NCBI GenBank assembly: GCA_009901575.1 | Contig: WXYP01000003.1 | Location: 620,001 to 684,000, forward strand | Reading direction: 5' to 3' | Length of the DNA: 64,000 nt | Origin: Flavobacteriaceae bacterium R38 | GTDB lineage: Bacteria > Bacteroidota > Bacteroidia > Flavobacteriales > Flavobacteriaceae | Shown: positions 8,363-15,992 of the stretch, in pieces | Numbering within the stretch: position 1 is the stretch's first letter | Layout: the number at the start of each line of letters is the position of its first letter | Notes under the pieces: generated by a model | The model's input: the letters and a program-made list of their open reading frames with translations, nothing else | What the model was told of the DNA's origin: nothing | Databases searched by the model: none | Made by a program: the position numbers and the translations under genes

Positions 8363-8995
8363 ATGAAATTGAAAAAAGAAATAGATCACCTTGTATATAC
8401 CGTTTTTGATCTTGATGCTACTATAAATATGATAGAACAAAAACTTGGAGTTCGCCCTGAATTCGGAGGGTATCATAAGACTCAAGGCACAAAAAATGCT
8501 TTGCTTAACCTTGGAAATAAATGTTACCTGGAATTATTAGCGATAGACGATACAAATACAGAGATTCCTCCACTCAGGTGGATGGGAATTGATTTACTAA
8601 CTTCAGATAAAATCACCCGGTTAGCTGTAAAATCAGATAAATTAGAAGAGGATAGTCGATTGCTGAAGGCAATAAACCCTGAGATGGGAATAATAAATGG
8701 AGGTTCTAGAAAAACAGGCGATGGTAGTTTGTTAACATGGGAATTGACAATGCCGTTGTCAACTCCGGAGGTAGAAATAATCCCGTTTATGATAGACTGG
8801 AAAAATGAAGATAATCACCCTACAAAAAACCTTCCGGTACTATGTAAACTAGTAAAATTATATGCGACTCATCCTATGCCGGAGTCATTAGAATCAATAC
8901 TTGGAGGATTGGGAACAGAAATAGAATTGATTAAAAGTAAAGAGATTAGTATTAAAGCGATAATAGAAGGACCTGGTGGGATTTTAGAGTTATAA
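8363..8995 (+). CDS. Glyoxalase-like (VOC) domain protein
   Basis: A 210-residue cytoplasmic protein with the N-terminal signature of the glyoxalase-like domain (PF13468 type): LKKEIDHLVYTVFDLDATIN, then GVRPEFGGYHKTQGTKNALL and NKCYLELLAID. The conserved IDH near the start and YLELLA Glu are the expected metal-ligand positions of the vicinal-oxygen-chelate fold. The second half is less conserved, with PFMIDW then LVKLYATHP. The substrate is unknown. A 33-bp gap separates it from the DinB-like gene, so the two are probably co-transcribed. Confidence 0.8.
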   Translation: MKLKKEIDHLVYTVFDLDATINMIEQKLGVRPEFGGYHKTQGTKNALLNLGNKCYLELLAIDDTNTEIPPLRWMGIDLLTSDKITRLAVKSDKLEEDSRLLKAINPEMGIINGGSRKTGDGSLLTWELTMPLSTPEVEIIPFMIDWKNEDNHPTKNLPVLCKLVKLYATHPMPESLESILGGLGTEIELIKSKEISIKAIIEGPGGILEL

Positions 8996-9028
8996 AACGC
9001 ATATTATTTAACTATTAAAAAATAAAAA

Positions 9029-9526
9029 ATGGAATTGAATAAAATTATTGCAGCTGATTTCGAAAATGAAATGACTACAACCAGACGTTTTTTTGAAGCT
9101 ATTTCAGAAGATGTTTTTGATTTTCAACCGCATGAGAAATCAATGAGTTTTAAAACGTTAGTCAACCATATTTTACCAATAGCAAGTTGGGTGCCTGGAA
9201 TTACTGGAGCATCAGAATTTGATTGGAGTACTTATGAATGGCCGGAAGCTTTGACCAATAAAGAATCCATTGTAAACACATTTGATGAATATGTAACTGC
9301 CGCTAAAGCAGCTTTAAGTGCTATTACAGATGAAGAGTTAGAAGAACCATGGACAATGAGAAATGGAGAAAAGGTGTTTTTTACGATTCCAAAACATGCA
9401 GCATTACGAAACTTAATTATCAGTCATGTAATTCATCACAGAGCACAATTAGGAGTATACTTAAGATTGAATAACCTTAAAGTACCGGCTAGTTATGTGT
9501 CGTCTGCAGATGAAAATCTGATTTAA
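9029..9526 (+). CDS. DinB-family protein
   Basis: A 165-residue four-helix DinB/YfiT-like protein. Candidate metal ligands are His in TLVNHILPIASW and the pair in IISHVIHHRAQLGVYL, the usual three-histidine set of this superfamily. The N-terminal TTTRRFFEAISEDVFDFQPH segment is typical. DinB-like proteins include thiol-dependent transferases and many of unknown function, so no reaction is assigned. It lies downstream of the VOC gene and ends before a terminator at 9541. Confidence 0.85.
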   Translation: MELNKIIAADFENEMTTTRRFFEAISEDVFDFQPHEKSMSFKTLVNHILPIASWVPGITGASEFDWSTYEWPEALTNKESIVNTFDEYVTAAKAALSAITDEELEEPWTMRNGEKVFFTIPKHAALRNLIISHVIHHRAQLGVYLRLNNLKVPASYVSSADENLI

Positions 9527-9540
9527 ATAGATAAAATATA

Positions 9541-9582
9541 AAACAACCCGAGAAGTATATTATATATATTTCCGGGTTGTTT
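9541..9582 (+). terminator. Stem-loop between DinB-like gene and def
   Basis: AAACAACCCG (9541-9550) pairs perfectly with CGGGTTGTTT (9573-9582) across an AT-rich loop. It ends the DinB-like transcript just upstream of the deformylase gene. Confidence 0.7.
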
Positions 9583-9590
9583 AAATAAAT

Positions 9591-10133
9591 ATGTTTAATA
9601 TGCATAAGCTCGATGTGATAAAAATGGGAAACCCTGGATTAAGAGGGGTTTCTAAAGAGGTAGATTCAAAAATAATTCAAAGTGAATCGTTTCAGCAATT
9701 CCTTAAGAATCTGATAGCAACAATGCGTATTGAAGATGGCGCAGGAATAGCTGCTCCTCAAGTAGCTGTTATGCAAAGAGTTTTTGTAATGGAAATGGAG
9801 AATAATACCCGATATCCGGATAAAGAATCTTTTCCGTTACTTATTGCAATTAATCCTAAGATAAGCCCTATAGGTGATGAACTGCAAGATAGTTGGGAAG
9901 GATGTTTATCAATACCTAATATAAGAGGAAAACTTAAAAGATATAATCGTATTAAACTTACTGCAACAGATGTAACAGGAAAAGAGTTTGTAACAGAACT
10001 AACGGGCTTTGCTGCGGTAGTTGCCCAACATGAATTAGATCACCTTGACGGGATACTATTTATAGACAGAATGGAATCTCTGGAAACACTGACATTTTTT
10101 GAAGAATACCAGGAATATTGGGCAGATTTATAA
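9591..10133 (+). CDS. def: Peptide deformylase
   Basis: Removes the N-terminal formyl group from nascent proteins in the cytoplasm. All three family motifs are present: GAGIAAPQV (motif 1), EGCLSIP (motif 2, Cys metal ligand) and QHELDHLDG (motif 3, HExxH metal-binding and catalytic Glu). Its 180 residues are normal for the enzyme. Start ATG 9591 or the in-frame ATG 9600 (MHKLDVIKMGNP); the latter leaves the usual family N-terminus. The 3' end overlaps the convergent small membrane protein gene by 6 bp. Confidence 0.97.
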   Translation: MFNMHKLDVIKMGNPGLRGVSKEVDSKIIQSESFQQFLKNLIATMRIEDGAGIAAPQVAVMQRVFVMEMENNTRYPDKESFPLLIAINPKISPIGDELQDSWEGCLSIPNIRGKLKRYNRIKLTATDVTGKEFVTELTGFAAVVAQHELDHLDGILFIDRMESLETLTFFEEYQEYWADL

Positions 10134-10343
10134 TTCATTTGATGAATTATCCGGCAATTTACTGGAAATAGGTTTTTTTAGATTGTCCAGGCTGAAAAAA
10201 CAAAAAATCAGGAATCCTCCACTGATAAAACCGATAAGATTACCAGAAAAAGTACCATCTACAATGGTATTGAAACCTGATGCAATAACTCCTAAAAGTC
10301 CTATGACCAGCAGTGTAAACTTTAAGACGTTAACAGTTTTCAT
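10128..10343 (-). CDS. Small two-helix membrane protein
   Basis: A 71-residue protein starting MKTVNVLKFTLLVIGLLGVI, with two predicted membrane helices (VLKFTLLVIGLLGVIASGF and IGFISGGFLIFCFFSL) and a polar tail. It is preferred over the overlapping plus-strand frame because of this membrane topology and an ATG well placed after an A/T-rich leader; the frame also opens further upstream to 10373. Convergent with def, overlapping 6 bp. Family unknown. Confidence 0.55.
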   Translation of the reverse strand: MKTVNVLKFTLLVIGLLGVIASGFNTIVDGTFSGNLIGFISGGFLIFCFFSLDNLKKPISSKLPDNSSNEL

Positions 10344-10424
10344 AATTTTGACTTTTATTCTGAATATGCACAATTAGTATGCCGTTATAGATATTTGTTA
10401 CATGTTTTTACTTGAAAACGGTTT

Positions 10425-11633
10425 CTATTTCTTTTCAATGTGGATCGTTTTTAATTTCTCTTCTTTATCTTTTAAAACAATTTCAAAACTATCAGAAGTA
10501 TCAAATATGGATGCTTTAGTAATAAAATCGCAAACCTCAATTGATTGAATATCCTTCCCATTAATTTTAATAATTTCATCTCCATGACTTATCTTGGTTT
10601 TCAATTCATTGTCCCAAACAATACCGATAACCAATTTATTATCGATAACTGTAGGAGAGAAACCTAGTAATTTTTCTTTGATATTGATAGATTTTTGAAA
10701 TGGATCAAAATAAAACTTCCTTTTTTTAAAATCTATAGTAACACTTCCGTATTCTAAAAGCTCTGCTCCTATCCTGGAATTATTATCGTCTGTTGTTTGA
10801 ATGGTTGCATTTTGGAGCAATGCATTTCCGATTTTAATTTCAGGAATTTGAATCCTGTATTGTATGGTTTCATCTGCATTACCAAAAAAACTTATGCTGG
10901 AGGTTCCTTCTCCTTCAGCTAAAACAGTATAAATATTATTTTCTTTGAAATATTTGTTATGGTGCTCTTTAGAAAGGTCGTAAAACCCGCTCATTCCCGT
11001 ATCAAATAATACTTGCTCCCGACTCTTTTGTTCTCCGTTTAGATTAACCCAGATATATGGACTTGCCTGGTTGCCTATCAGTTTAAGTTTTAGAGTATTT
11101 TTTTTATTTAAATTGAGTTTGTTTTTAGTATCAGTAATTTTGATTTTTCTCTCCTTTGGAAGAATTTGAATAATTGAATATTGCAACATATTACTTCCTA
11201 TGATCCCATCAACATTTAAGCATCCAAATAAAAGATCATTTTCTTTAATATTATGAACTAAAGTTGTAGTATTCTCAAAAACAACCCCTCCGATTTCTAT
11301 AGCAGGAATAGTCGTTATTCCTAAATCTCCTGTTTTGTTATTGGCATCTTTTATAGTGATTTCTTTAACTTCTGATGTTTTAATAATGTTTTTTAATGAA
11401 GATCGAATTAAATTCGGTGCCCCGGTATCGAGAAGAAATCGATATGTCTTACCTTCAATAGTTACGGGTATTATGATTTTATTGTTGATTAACTCATAAT
11501 CAATTTCTGTATAATAATTTTTAGACTGAACCTTGACAGTTTTAAAATTTTGACCCCATAGACTAGATGATATCAGTGATAAAATAATTATACTGTAAGT
11601 CTTTATAAGCGTTGAATTTATCAAATTGTACAT
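10425..11633 (-). CDS. Secreted retropepsin-like aspartyl protease with C-terminal PDZ
   Basis: A 402-residue exported protein with a signal peptide ending near SSSLWGQ. Two aspartyl-protease half-domains are seen: the first active-site motif FLLDTGAPNL at about residue 65 and a second VLFDTGMSGFYDL at about 207, each within a beta-rich context (PF13650-type retropepsin domains). A C-terminal PDZ-like domain contains SHGDEIIKINGKDI. Family knowledge suggests a periplasmic or surface protease; the substrate is unknown. It stands alone on the minus strand; an upstream gap of 160 bp shows no obvious operator. Confidence 0.88.
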   Translation of the reverse strand: MYNLINSTLIKTYSIIILSLISSSLWGQNFKTVKVQSKNYYTEIDYELINNKIIIPVTIEGKTYRFLLDTGAPNLIRSSLKNIIKTSEVKEITIKDANNKTGDLGITTIPAIEIGGVVFENTTTLVHNIKENDLLFGCLNVDGIIGSNMLQYSIIQILPKERKIKITDTKNKLNLNKKNTLKLKLIGNQASPYIWVNLNGEQKSREQVLFDTGMSGFYDLSKEHHNKYFKENNIYTVLAEGEGTSSISFFGNADETIQYRIQIPEIKIGNALLQNATIQTTDDNNSRIGAELLEYGSVTIDFKKRKFYFDPFQKSINIKEKLLGFSPTVIDNKLVIGIVWDNELKTKISHGDEIIKINGKDIQSIEVCDFITKASIFDTSDSFEIVLKDKEEKLKTIHIEKK

Positions 11634-11792
11634 TGTTTAGAATTAATAATACTATTTTTCAAAGGAAAAAATAAACTTTCTTTTTAAGGTCAACTTTAAT
11701 GCCATTTTAACTAAAGCAGCATAAGAAATAGAAATTTGCTGTTCCTGAATCGACTTAAAAGTCAAAAAAACTTTCGAAAACCGGAAGTTTTT

Positions 11793-13172
11793 CTAATCTA
11801 TTGGAGGATGAATACTAAATGTTTGATGAGGAATACGCCAGTTATTACTTTCTAAATCAATATTTCCATTCATTTCTTCTTTGACAACTTTATCTATTAT
11901 TAATAGTCCTTTTGCTGCCATTTTTTCGAAAGAATCTATTCCTTGAGGAAAGTTTTGCCTTGTTCTGTGTATGTTAAAAGTATTGGATAAGTTCTCACCA
12001 AATATTTTTCCGATTCCTTCTTTTCCTATGATAAACCCCAATAGCCCTCCCCATGTCGAAGTTGGATTATCAGCATCCCAACCAGCTAATGTTCCTATTT
12101 TGATAGTTTCTCTAAAATCACCTTCTCCATAAAATAGGCTTACTAAACTAGCTGCATAATTAATTCCTCCTGCGAAGCATCCATTGCAATAGAGATTCCT
12201 GGAAGTCATATCGTAACCATCTTCCTGGTTTACCTGATACTTGACATAAATAGAATCCCTGGTTTGTTCCCAGGGAATATCAGATTCATATTTCTTTTTA
12301 ACAAAATCATACATTTTTCCTGCGTAAGAAGTATTTGGTAATCGTTTTCGTGCTATATCTGCTATTGAAAATAACTGAGGTTTAATAGGGTGTTTTTTGT
12401 TAATTTTTGCTGCCAAAGCATGCATGATTATATAGAACTCAGAAATCCATGCAGCATCTTTTCTTGCTGAGGTTCTGATAGGAAGGTAAGCCATCTTAAT
12501 TGCGATATCAGGCCTGGTTGGCGCGAATAACCCAAATATTTCTGTAGTTAATTGCGCGTCAATCATCTCGAAGTGAGGATTCTTTTCAGGATGACTGGTT
12601 TGAGGAGGGAGTATTCCATCTCTCATCAAATCAAAAGCTTGTTGATTAGAGACCCATAAATAATTTTCTTCTTCGGTTTTAATGTGTTTTAACCAACCAC
12701 TCCTGATTTGTTGTGGGGTTAAAAAACTAGTTTTATTTGTATATAAGAGGTGTTGGTACATATATTCAATATCGGTATCATCATCAGCGCCCCAAACTTC
12801 ATTTTTTCCTTTCAGTACAAAATCAATTACAGGCGATAGTTCTTTATGAGCTCCTTCTCCCCATATACTGGGTTGATCTGGTTTTTTCCAATCGTTCCTG
12901 GTATAAAAATCTCCGGTTTTAATTTTTCCAATATTTCCTATTTTATCCATTTCCGTAGTTAAACCTGTCCAATTTGCTATGCATTGCCCAAGCCAAAACC
13001 CATAGAGTTTATCAGCGTATGTTTCTCTTGAAATAATGATATCAGGAAGTACAGAAATATCTTTTTTACTATTCAATTTGGTATCAGGAATTGAATTAAC
13101 CTCTGTTTTACCGCCTGTTTTTTTACATGAAAAAGTGGAGAAAATTAATAAAAACAGGAGTATTTTTTTCAT
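11793..13172 (-). CDS. ADP-ribosylglycohydrolase-family lipoprotein
   Basis: A 459-residue predicted lipoprotein (lipobox FSTFSC, Cys16), so exported to the periplasm or outer membrane. The catalytic domain matches the ADP-ribosylglycohydrolase (DraG/ARH) fold: entry YADKLYGFWLGQCIANWTGL, acidic metal motif ADDDTDIEYMYQHLL and late metal motif GWDADNPTSTWGGLLG. Both halves of the binuclear metal site are therefore present. Enzymes of this family remove ADP-ribose from proteins or act on related N-glycosides such as ADP-ribosylated or nucleoside substrates; an extracytoplasmic location makes nucleoside/N-glycoside scavenging more plausible than DraG-type regulation (inference). It overlaps the upstream MBL lipoprotein gene by 4 bp, so the two form an operon. 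Confidence 0.85.
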   Translation of the reverse strand: MKKILLFLLIFSTFSCKKTGGKTEVNSIPDTKLNSKKDISVLPDIIISRETYADKLYGFWLGQCIANWTGLTTEMDKIGNIGKIKTGDFYTRNDWKKPDQPSIWGEGAHKELSPVIDFVLKGKNEVWGADDDTDIEYMYQHLLYTNKTSFLTPQQIRSGWLKHIKTEEENYLWVSNQQAFDLMRDGILPPQTSHPEKNPHFEMIDAQLTTEIFGLFAPTRPDIAIKMAYLPIRTSARKDAAWISEFYIIMHALAAKINKKHPIKPQLFSIADIARKRLPNTSYAGKMYDFVKKKYESDIPWEQTRDSIYVKYQVNQEDGYDMTSRNLYCNGCFAGGINYAASLVSLFYGEGDFRETIKIGTLAGWDADNPTSTWGGLLGFIIGKEGIGKIFGENLSNTFNIHRTRQNFPQGIDSFEKMAAKGLLIIDKVVKEEMNGNIDLESNNWRIPHQTFSIHPPID

Positions 13173-14074
13173 TTTGTCGGATATATTATAAAACTGGGAT
13201 GAACTTCTTTTTTTGGAGTATCTCCAAGTTTTTCCAGAGCAGAATGTAATACTAGCAGATCATCTGTTGTTAAGGGTAATTTATGCTCTTCAGGCTGATA
13301 TGTTGTGCCTATGGGGTAATCTTTCCCTTCAGCAGTTGACATTTCTACATGATTGCCAAGAATATAAGCTATGTTATGTTTATTAGAAAAATTAACTAAA
13401 CGTTTAATACTTTTCTTAAAAGAAATCCAATCTTCAATATAAAGTCGTCCGGGATAAAAAGTATCCCCGGTCAATAATAACTCAGAAGAAGTATCATAAA
13501 TCGCAATAGATGATTTCTGATGCCCCGGAATCGGGATGATTTTAAAAATTCTGTTACCCAGATCAAAATCTACGATTTCTTCCGGCCAGTTTTTAATCCT
13601 GAAAAAATTAGTCACATCTTCTACCTTGAGACCAACTATTTTAGCTTTATCTTTAAATTGTATATCTCCTTTAAAATGATCGCTGTGACTATGGGTATGA
13701 GCAATCACTAATTCTATAGATTTATTATGTGTTGCTTGCCATTTATTAATAATATTGGCAACCGTTTTTTGAAGAGGGAAACTTTGAGGACTTTCTGTTG
13801 CCCCGGTATCCATTAATAAAGCTTTTTCTTCGCCTATGAATAGAAACATAAATGGAGCTTCATAGTGTGTACATTTGTTTTGCCTTAATATCCAGGTGTT
13901 GCTATTGTATTGTACAACCTGGATCAGAACATCATTATTTTGACTACAATCTTCAGATCCGTGAATCCAATCTTGTGTATTTAAGTCAGCATAATCTTTA
14001 GTTGTACGTTTACAAGCAATGGTTATTGATAATAATACACAAAAAACGAATATCTTAATCAGTCTATTCTTCAT
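13169..14074 (-). CDS. Metallo-beta-lactamase-fold lipoprotein
   Basis: A 301-residue predicted lipoprotein (lipobox ITIAC, Cys21) with an MBL-fold hydrolase domain: HTHSHSDHFKGD (HxHxDH metal motif, residues ~125-136), a later metal His in IIPIPGHQKSSIAIYD, Asp in LLLTGDTFYPG and His in YILGNHVEM. It shares 4 bp with the start of the ADP-ribosylglycohydrolase lipoprotein and is first in the pair, so the proteins are likely made together and exported to the same compartment. The substrate is unknown; the call to the fold is secure. Confidence 0.87.
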   Translation of the reverse strand: MKNRLIKIFVFCVLLSITIACKRTTKDYADLNTQDWIHGSEDCSQNNDVLIQVVQYNSNTWILRQNKCTHYEAPFMFLFIGEEKALLMDTGATESPQSFPLQKTVANIINKWQATHNKSIELVIAHTHSHSDHFKGDIQFKDKAKIVGLKVEDVTNFFRIKNWPEEIVDFDLGNRIFKIIPIPGHQKSSIAIYDTSSELLLTGDTFYPGRLYIEDWISFKKSIKRLVNFSNKHNIAYILGNHVEMSTAEGKDYPIGTTYQPEEHKLPLTTDDLLVLHSALEKLGDTPKKEVHPSFIIYPTK

Positions 14075-14202
14075 AGATTAAAGTAATGAATTTAAAAACG
14101 AAGTTATTGCCAAAATAAAGATAATATTGGATATAAACGACATCCTGTAAAATAATGTTTTTAGGAGGCAGATAAAAAATAAACCTTTAATAAATCATAG
14201 AT

Positions 14203-15096
14203 TTAATGAGATAAAACATCTTGATTTATATGCTTTTTAGGTAGAGAAATTTTTGTTTCGGGAATGATTAAGAGTGGTGTTTTAAGATCAAAGAGCTCTT
14301 TTTTGATAGAAGGTAAACGATATGATTCCTGAATAAAATTAAGAAGGCGATCCGGAACTACTATAAGATGGTGATTAGAATTATCGATTTGTTTTTCTAT
14401 GCTTGTAAAAGAATTTCCCTCAGAAGGAATTTGTATTTCAAATTTTATATTATCCAGATATTTTTTAAGCGCCTCCAGATTATATCTTTGTTGTTCAGTA
14501 AGTTTTTCACTTTTATCCTGATTACAGATAATTTCCACATTAACCTCATGCATTTTTGCTATTGTTAAAAGCATTGATAATTCTGACGGTTTGTAAAAAT
14601 GATTGAAATCTGTAATGAATGTGATTGTATTGAACATTCTAAAATCAGAGTGTTTTGGAATAATCAATAAGGGGCAGTTTTTAATCGATTTAATAATACG
14701 GATCGTGTTATTTCCCATAGATACTTCTTCTGTGTCTGACACTCCTTTGGCTCCCATGGCTATAAAATCAATATTCTCTTTTTCTATAATTTCTTTGGCT
14801 TCATCTTTTAAAAGAGAAAAAGAAGAAGTATAGCTAAAAGTATGTTTAGGATTACTCCAGTTTTCGTCTATATATTTTTTTAATTTTTTTAATTCTGTTT
14901 TAGAAATATAAGCAGCATCATTTTTAATTTGTCCATTATTCAAATTAGTTGTCATGAGCCTGTAACTGGCAATATTTGGAGTGTAAGTGTTTAGAAAATG
15001 AAAATTACAGCTATTATTATTGAATAGTTTTATAGCATACTTTAATGAATTCCAGGCGTTTTCTGAAAAATCAGTCAGGACTAATATATTTTTCAT
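14203..15096 (-). CDS. Universal stress protein, two UspA domains
   Basis: A 297-residue tandem Usp protein. The first domain begins MKNILVLTDFSENAWNSLKY and contains the ATP-binding-type loop GAKGVSDTEEVSMGNNTIRI (G-x2-G-x9-G-x-[ST/N]); the second (from about residue 155) lacks a clear nucleotide loop. Soluble and cytoplasmic. An Fnr-type box (15152-15165) and a TATTTTTA -7 element lie upstream with the same spacing seen at the cytochrome oxidase promoter, so induction under low oxygen is inferred. It is the divergent neighbour block of the Fnr-like regulator itself, but on the same strand. Confidence 0.92.
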   Translation of the reverse strand: MKNILVLTDFSENAWNSLKYAIKLFNNNSCNFHFLNTYTPNIASYRLMTTNLNNGQIKNDAAYISKTELKKLKKYIDENWSNPKHTFSYTSSFSLLKDEAKEIIEKENIDFIAMGAKGVSDTEEVSMGNNTIRIIKSIKNCPLLIIPKHSDFRMFNTITFITDFNHFYKPSELSMLLTIAKMHEVNVEIICNQDKSEKLTEQQRYNLEALKKYLDNIKFEIQIPSEGNSFTSIEKQIDNSNHHLIVVPDRLLNFIQESYRLPSIKKELFDLKTPLLIIPETKISLPKKHINQDVLSH

Positions 15097-15121
15097 AGTA
15101 TCTATTTTTAAAACAGAGTGA

Positions 15122-15165
15122 TAAAAATAGATGAAGGCAAAAACGGAAACTATGACATCTATCAG
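15122..15165 (-). promoter_or_regulatory. Fnr-type box plus -7 element upstream of the 15096 usp gene
   Basis: Read on the minus strand, CTGAT-AGAT-GTCAT (15165 to 15152) is followed by TATTTTTA (15129 to 15122). Dyad centre to -7 centre is exactly 33 bp. No TTTG occurs at the -33 position, as expected for an activator-dependent promoter. The -7 box ends 25 bp before the start codon. Confidence 0.65.
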
Positions 15166-15180
15166 GTTTCTGTAACAAGT

Positions 15181-15870
15181 TTAGAATCCTAATACTAAAT
15201 CCTGAAGCTTTTTGGCATCTTTTATGCCTATCTTTTTCCCTGAGGTTATAATTAATCCTTTTTTCTTGAATTCAGATATGATCCTGATTGCAGATTCTGT
15301 GGCTGTACCTACTACCCCGGCAATATCTTCCCTTGATAAAGTTAATGCTAAGTAGCCATCCGCATCTTCTCCAAAATGAGTTTTGAGATAGAGGAATGCT
15401 TCTGCGATACGCTGCTTGACATTTTTTTGAGAAATATTTACAATAACATCATCAGCTTCTTTTAAATCATGAGCCATATGCCTCAATACCTCAATAGTAA
15501 AATCTGGGTTTTTGTGCATGGTATTAAGGATGATATCTTTAGAAATAAAGCAAACTTCCATATCGCTAACAGCAACAGCACTTAAATTTGTAGATTCGTC
15601 TGCGATAACAGAACGTTGCCCCATTACTTCTCCTTTGGTAGCCAGCTTAACGATTTGACTTTTTCCGTTGGTACTTAATTTGGAAAGTTTTGAAATGCCA
15701 TTACGTACACAAAAAACTCCTTTGAGTTTATCACCTTCTTCAAAAATAGGTTCCCCTTTTTTTACTGTCTTGGTGGTTTTTGAATCGGATACCTCTTTCA
15801 ATTCTTCTTTGCTCATGGCACGTAATGAGTTGAATTGACGTATAATACAATTTTCACATCTACTCTCCAT
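15181..15870 (-). CDS. Crp/Fnr-family regulator, Fnr-like (low-oxygen candidate)
   Basis: A 229-residue activator: N-terminal cyclic-nucleotide-binding-type beta-roll (residues ~25-115, with KKGEPIFEEGDKLKGVF and GEVMGQRS), dimer helix, and a C-terminal HTH with LSREDIAGVVGTATESAIRI as recognition unit. Cysteines are C5 and C8 (CENC at the N-terminus), C54 and C107 (EVCFIS, the place of E. coli Fnr C122). The CxxC near the N-terminus plus a Cys in the roll is reminiscent of the Fnr [4Fe-4S] ligand set, though one of the N-terminal Fnr cysteines is not present at the usual place. It is divergent from ccoI, with an Fnr-type box in between that is 32 bp from a TAACTTTG element facing this gene, so autoregulation is likely (inference). 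Probable master of the cbb3/HemN/Usp genes here. Confidence 0.9.
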   Translation of the reverse strand: MESRCENCIIRQFNSLRAMSKEELKEVSDSKTTKTVKKGEPIFEEGDKLKGVFCVRNGISKLSKLSTNGKSQIVKLATKGEVMGQRSVIADESTNLSAVAVSDMEVCFISKDIILNTMHKNPDFTIEVLRHMAHDLKEADDVIVNISQKNVKQRIAEAFLYLKTHFGEDADGYLALTLSREDIAGVVGTATESAIRIISEFKKKGLIITSGKKIGIKDAKKLQDLVLGF

Positions 15871-15896
15871 AAATTAAATTTTAATACCTGATATTA

Positions 15897-15969
15897 CAAA
15901 GTTAGGACTCTTAAATTAATAAAACCTGATTTATGTCATATTTTTTAGAAGCGCTTCATTGCATCTTTG
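15897..15969. promoter_or_regulatory. Divergent fnr-like/ccoI promoter region with Fnr-type box
   Basis: CTGAT-TTAT-GTCAT at 15926-15939 is centred 33 bp before CATCTTTG (15962-15969, one mismatch to TANNTTTG) on the plus strand, and 32 bp before TAACTTTG on the minus strand (15904 to 15897). The plus-strand promoter supports ATG 15993 as the true ccoI start, because the farther upstream ATG at 15933 would lie within the operator. Confidence 0.65.
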
Positions 15970-15992
15970 TACTCAGGTATAAAGCAAAGGTG

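Noticed and set aside
10099-10377. Plus-strand reading frame overlapping def and the small membrane protein
   Set aside because: It starts inside def, has no domain character and is the shadow of the minus-strand two-helix protein.
15933-15992. Upstream ATG (MSYFLEALH) as start of ccoI
   Set aside because: It lies inside the Fnr-type box and the -7 element follows it; the family N-terminus begins with the NCYHCG region at 15993.
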